64,000 nt of DNA. Source: Prosthecobacter sp. (GTDB taxonomy: Bacteria; Verrucomicrobiota; Verrucomicrobiia; Verrucomicrobiales; Verrucomicrobiaceae). Positions 61,615-64,000 of this stretch are shown in pieces. The stretch spans positions 124,001-188,000 of the forward strand of contig JABARQ010000013.1 in the NCBI GenBank assembly GCA_019186985.1, in the 5' to 3' direction. Below the pieces are notes generated by a model that saw only the letters and a list, made by a program, of their open reading frames with translations, did no database searches and had not been told where the DNA came from. The first letter of the stretch is position 1; each line of letters opens with the position of its first letter. The translations under genes and the position numbers were made by a program.

Positions 61615-62535
61615 ATGTCTCCTGCGGGCGACAAGCTCCTGCTCAGTCTGCTTGCCAGCCCCTGGGCAAGCCTTTATGAGGCCTGCATGGCAAACGGCTA
61701 CGAACTACTCGACAGCGGCTCCTTTCAAAAACTGGAGCGTTTTGGCTCCGTCGTGCTGTCGCGCCCCTGCGCCCAGGCCGTGTGGCGCAAAGCCCGTCCT
61801 GAGTCCGAATGGCGCGCCGCCACGGCCACGTTTTTCCGGGATGGCGGCAACCAGTGGCGTGGCAGGGACCGGCTGCCTGAAAGCTGGGAGATCGACGTCG
61901 ATGGCGCCCGCTTCCTGCTGAGCTCGACCGATTTTGGCCACCTGGGCATCTTTCCCGAGCAGCGGGACCAGTGGCGGCGCATCCGTGACCTTTGCTCGGA
62001 CTATGCGATCCGGCACCATAGGGCCGCGCGTGTGCTGAACCTTTTTGCTTATTCGGGTGGCAGCACCCTGGCGGCGGCGGTGGCCGGTGCCGAGGTCTGT
62101 CATGTGGACGCCTCCAAGGGCATGGTGGACTGGGCGCGGAAGAACGCCTCTCTCAACCGGCTCGATGATCGCCCGGTTCGCTGGATCGTGGATGACGTGA
62201 ACAAATTTTTGGATCGCGAAATCCGCCGCGAACGCAGCTACGACCTGATCATCCTGGACCCGCCGAGCTATGGTCGCGGTGCCAAGGGCGAGGTGTTCAA
62301 GATTGAAAACGACCTGCCGCAGCTGCTGAAGAGGATTGCTTCCCTGATGTCCGGGCAGCCCCTCGGGGTGCTGCTGTCCTGCCACACCCCTGAGCTGACC
62401 CCCGTGTCCCTGCATCACCTGCTCATCCAGGAGTTTGAGGGCAGGGGGACGCTGGATTCCGGGGAGATGCTGCTGCGCGGCGAGGAGAAAGTCCTGCCGG
62501 TCCCCAGCGGCAGCTACTGCTGGTGGCTGGCCTGA
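61615..62535 (+). CDS. Class I SAM-dependent methyltransferase (RlmI/RlmK-like)
   Basis: A 306-residue protein with an N-terminal region of about 110 residues and a Rossmann methyltransferase domain. Motif I is VLNLFAYSGGSTLAAAVAGA, followed by acidic VDASKGMVDWARKN and the catalytic-region motif IILDPPSYGRGAKGEVFKIE. The sequence resembles the C-terminal part of RlmI/RlmL-type 23S rRNA methyltransferases, without a PUA domain. The target base is not known. ATG 61615 is used; an ATG 24 codons later (MANGYELLDSG) is an alternative. It lies 29 bp downstream of DUF1552 and 83 bp upstream of bioB. Confidence 0.87.
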   Translation: MSPAGDKLLLSLLASPWASLYEACMANGYELLDSGSFQKLERFGSVVLSRPCAQAVWRKARPESEWRAATATFFRDGGNQWRGRDRLPESWEIDVDGARFLLSSTDFGHLGIFPEQRDQWRRIRDLCSDYAIRHHRAARVLNLFAYSGGSTLAAAVAGAEVCHVDASKGMVDWARKNASLNRLDDRPVRWIVDDVNKFLDREIRRERSYDLIILDPPSYGRGAKGEVFKIENDLPQLLKRIASLMSGQPLGVLLSCHTPELTPVSLHHLLIQEFEGRGTLDSGEMLLRGEEKVLPVPSGSYCWWLA

Positions 62536-62618
62536 GAGAGTGGAGGTGCCTGGTTGTGGCCTTCCTTCGCCCTTGCCGCGAGGAGGGATTCGTGGCAGAA
62601 AGGCGTTCTCCATCCCGC

Positions 62619-63665
62619 ATGAAATACGCCGATCTGCATCGCATCTACCACCAGCCGTTCTTTGACCTGCTCAAGCATGCCCGAGCCGTGCATGAGGAGC
62701 ATTGGACGGGCAATGAGGTGCAGCTGTGCACGCTGCTGAGCATCAAGACCGGCGGCTGCAGCGAGGACTGCGGCTACTGCGCGCAGAGCGCCCGCTACAC
62801 GACCGGGGTGCAGGCGGAGAAGCTGATGCCGCGTGAGCAGGTATTGGAGCGCGCGCTTGCCGCCCGGGCAGGCGGCTCCACCCGGTTCTGCATGGGTGCG
62901 GCCTGGAAGGGGGTGCGTGCGGGCACCCAGAAGTTTGACCAGGTGCTCGACATCGTCCGCGACGTGGCCAAGCTGGGCATGGAGGTCTGTGTGACACTGG
63001 GTGAGCTGGGGTCCGACGAAGCCCGTCAGCTCAAGGAGGCTGGGGTCACGGCCTACAACCACAACGTCGACACCTCGCCGGAGCATTATCCTAACATCGT
63101 CAGCACCCACAGCTTTGAGGATCGCCTGCGCACCATCCGCCACGCCCAGGATGCCGGCATGTCCGTGTGCTGCGGCGGCATTCTTGGCCTCGGGGAAACC
63201 ATCGAGGACCGGCTGAAGATGCTGGAGGTGATCTCGGGGTTCAACCCGCATCCGGAGAGCGTGCCGATCAACGCGCTCATGCCGATCAAGGGCACGCCCC
63301 TGGGAGACAACGAGGTGGTGGACTCCTTTGCCTTCATCCGGATGATCGCCGTGACCCGCATCGCCATCCCCCGTGCCAAGGTGCGCCTGAGCGCCGGTCG
63401 CACCAATCTGAGCCGTGAGGCGCAGGCGCTGGCCTTCTTTGCCGGAGCGAACTCCATTTTCTATGGGGACAAGCTGCTGACGGCCGCCAATCCGCGGGCG
63501 AATGAGGACCTGCGCCTGATTCGTGACCTGGGCTTGACCGCCCAGGAACCCAATCCCGGGATGGTGTCACCCGGGGCCGATGAGATCCGCCCGCTTTCTC
63601 CTGCTTTTTACGAGGAAACGGCGGGTTGTGAGCTGACCGGCTGCGGTGGCGGTTGTGGCGGCTGA
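62619..63665 (+). CDS. bioB: Biotin synthase
   Basis: A 348-residue radical SAM enzyme that inserts sulfur into dethiobiotin. The [4Fe-4S] motif is C47-x3-C51-x2-C54 (GGCSEDCGYCAQSARY); other conserved parts are RFCMGAAWKGVRAGTQKFDQ, YNHNVDTSPEHYPNIVSTHS, MSVCCGGILGLGETIEDRLK, INALMPIKGTPLGDNEVVDS and the [2Fe-2S]-related VRLSAGRTNLSREAQALAFF. ATG 62619 (MKYADLHRIYHQPF) is the family-like start. The C-terminus ends CELTGCGGGCGG, a Cys/Gly-rich tail not needed by the core fold. Confidence 0.96.
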   Translation: MKYADLHRIYHQPFFDLLKHARAVHEEHWTGNEVQLCTLLSIKTGGCSEDCGYCAQSARYTTGVQAEKLMPREQVLERALAARAGGSTRFCMGAAWKGVRAGTQKFDQVLDIVRDVAKLGMEVCVTLGELGSDEARQLKEAGVTAYNHNVDTSPEHYPNIVSTHSFEDRLRTIRHAQDAGMSVCCGGILGLGETIEDRLKMLEVISGFNPHPESVPINALMPIKGTPLGDNEVVDSFAFIRMIAVTRIAIPRAKVRLSAGRTNLSREAQALAFFAGANSIFYGDKLLTAANPRANEDLRLIRDLGLTAQEPNPGMVSPGADEIRPLSPAFYEETAGCELTGCGGGCGG

Positions 63666-63738
63666 TTTTTCCAGGCCGCACCCAAGAAAACCCGTTTTAG
63701 CACGTCCTGCCCTCCCGCCTTCTCCTCTTCCAACCGCC

Positions 63739-64000
63739 ATGTCCGATCCCGTTCCTACCCCTGATTCTCCGGAAAACACGGCTTCGCAGCCGCCTGTCCA
63801 GCCGGGCATGGCCACTCAGCCGATGGGCTACCCGCCGGGATATCCGATGCAGCCGGGCATGGTGCCGCCAGGGTATCCTCAGGGCTATCCGCAGCCGATG
63901 GGCTATCCCCCGGGGTATCCAGTGCAGCCGGGCGTGATGCCGCCAGGGTATCCTCAGGGTTACCCGCAGCCGATGGGCTACCCCCCTGGGTATCCGATGC
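63739..64000 (+). CDS. Pro/Gly/Tyr/Met-rich repeat protein (3' truncated by window end)
   Basis: The frame starts with ATG 63739 (MSDPVPTPDSPENTASQPPV) and stays open to the right edge, giving 87 codons. After a short acidic/Pro-rich start, a 75-bp tandem repeat (25 residues, PMGYPPGYPMQPGMVPPGYP and five more) runs from 63820, with copies starting at 63820, 63895 and 63970. Such PGY-rich N-termini often precede a membrane or zinc-ribbon domain in bacterial proteins of this kind, but what follows lies outside the window. Confidence 0.75.
   Translation, partial: MSDPVPTPDSPENTASQPPVQPGMATQPMGYPPGYPMQPGMVPPGYPQGYPQPMGYPPGYPVQPGVMPPGYPQGYPQPMGYPPGYPM
63820..64000 (+). repeat. 75-bp in-frame tandem repeat, about 2.4 copies to the window edge
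   Basis: The unit begins CCGATGGGCTA and recurs at 63820, 63895 and 63970 with a few silent or conservative changes. It is in frame, so copy number changes would alter protein length by 25 residues each. Confidence 0.9.

Noticed and set aside
63820..64000. CRISPR-like array at the right edge
   Set aside because: The 75-bp repeats are contiguous, in frame and without spacers, so they are a protein-coding tandem repeat.

Overview
The window looks like a chromosomal segment of a member of Verrucomicrobiota, probably order Verrucomicrobiales. The basis is gene content, not a database match. It holds secreted DUF1549/DUF1553, DUF1501, DUF1552 and DUF1080 proteins, an ECF sigma factor next to a FecR/DNRLRE protein, a TIGR04073-like exosortase-associated protein, a MurC-MurB fusion, very GC-rich coding DNA and start codons with little Shine-Dalgarno signal. 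No prophage, insertion sequence, CRISPR array or toxin-antitoxin pair was found. One tRNA and one ribosomal protein operon are present.

Layout. 1-9545: end of a PQQ-propeller/LamG protein, a phosphohexomutase, the sigma factor with its FecR-like partner, a sugar nucleotidyltransferase and a di-haem peroxidase. 9688-12957: tRNA-Gln(UUG), a eukaryotic-type HisA starting 10 nt after the tRNA, and MurC-MurB. 12965-21215: a small membrane protein, the TIGR04073-like protein, the DUF1549/1553 plus DUF1501 pair, ArgA and a secreted alpha/alpha-toroid protein. 21241-26690 (minus): a type II secretion/type IV pilus block with two consecutive GspE/PilB ATPases, then GspF and a GspG-type pseudopilin. 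26817-30591: threonine synthase, a membrane protein, and rpmJ-rpsM-rpsK-rpsD ending at a strong terminator. 30832-38602: PilT, PurM, a Tat-exported amidohydrolase, a type IIA topoisomerase A subunit, GlmS and a GGCT-like protein. 38703-46863: DUF1080, IlvN, an orphan DNA methyltransferase and IlvB, a TIM-barrel sugar isomerase, an RraA-like protein, a dimethylformamidase-like protein and a YkgJ protein. 46939-53873: GT39, PAP2, a double ModA-like binding protein, a rhodanese lipoprotein, a C40 peptidase, two coiled-coil membrane proteins and TrmO. 53987-64000: uronate isomerase, TPR protein, BioF, MOSC protein, a variant CDP-alcohol phosphatidyltransferase, a secreted Gln-rich NlpC/P60-like protein behind an AT-rich stretch, a 98-residue orphan, DUF1552, a class I methyltransferase, BioB and the start of a Pro/Gly/Tyr-rich repeat protein.

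How the genes work together. Most of the window is housekeeping: amino acid synthesis (hisA, argA, thrC, ilvBN), biotin (bioF, bioB, far apart), cell wall precursors (glmS, murC-murB), purines (purM) and translation. Overlaid is a large secreted and periplasmic set (c-type cytochrome proteins, LamG, DUF1080, amidohydrolase, uronate isomerase, sugar isomerase) that fits a polysaccharide-degrading lifestyle. The secretion block and PilT suggest pilus motility or type II export.

No clearly new multi-gene defence or mobile system is visible. The items most worth a second look are the eukaryote-like HisA abutting the tRNA, the orphan methyltransferase inside the ilv locus, the tandem ModA-like protein without a permease, the CDP-alcohol phosphatidyltransferase with two altered motif residues, the S11 extension with an alpha operon lacking rpoA, and the secreted NlpC/P60-like protein with its AT-rich control region.
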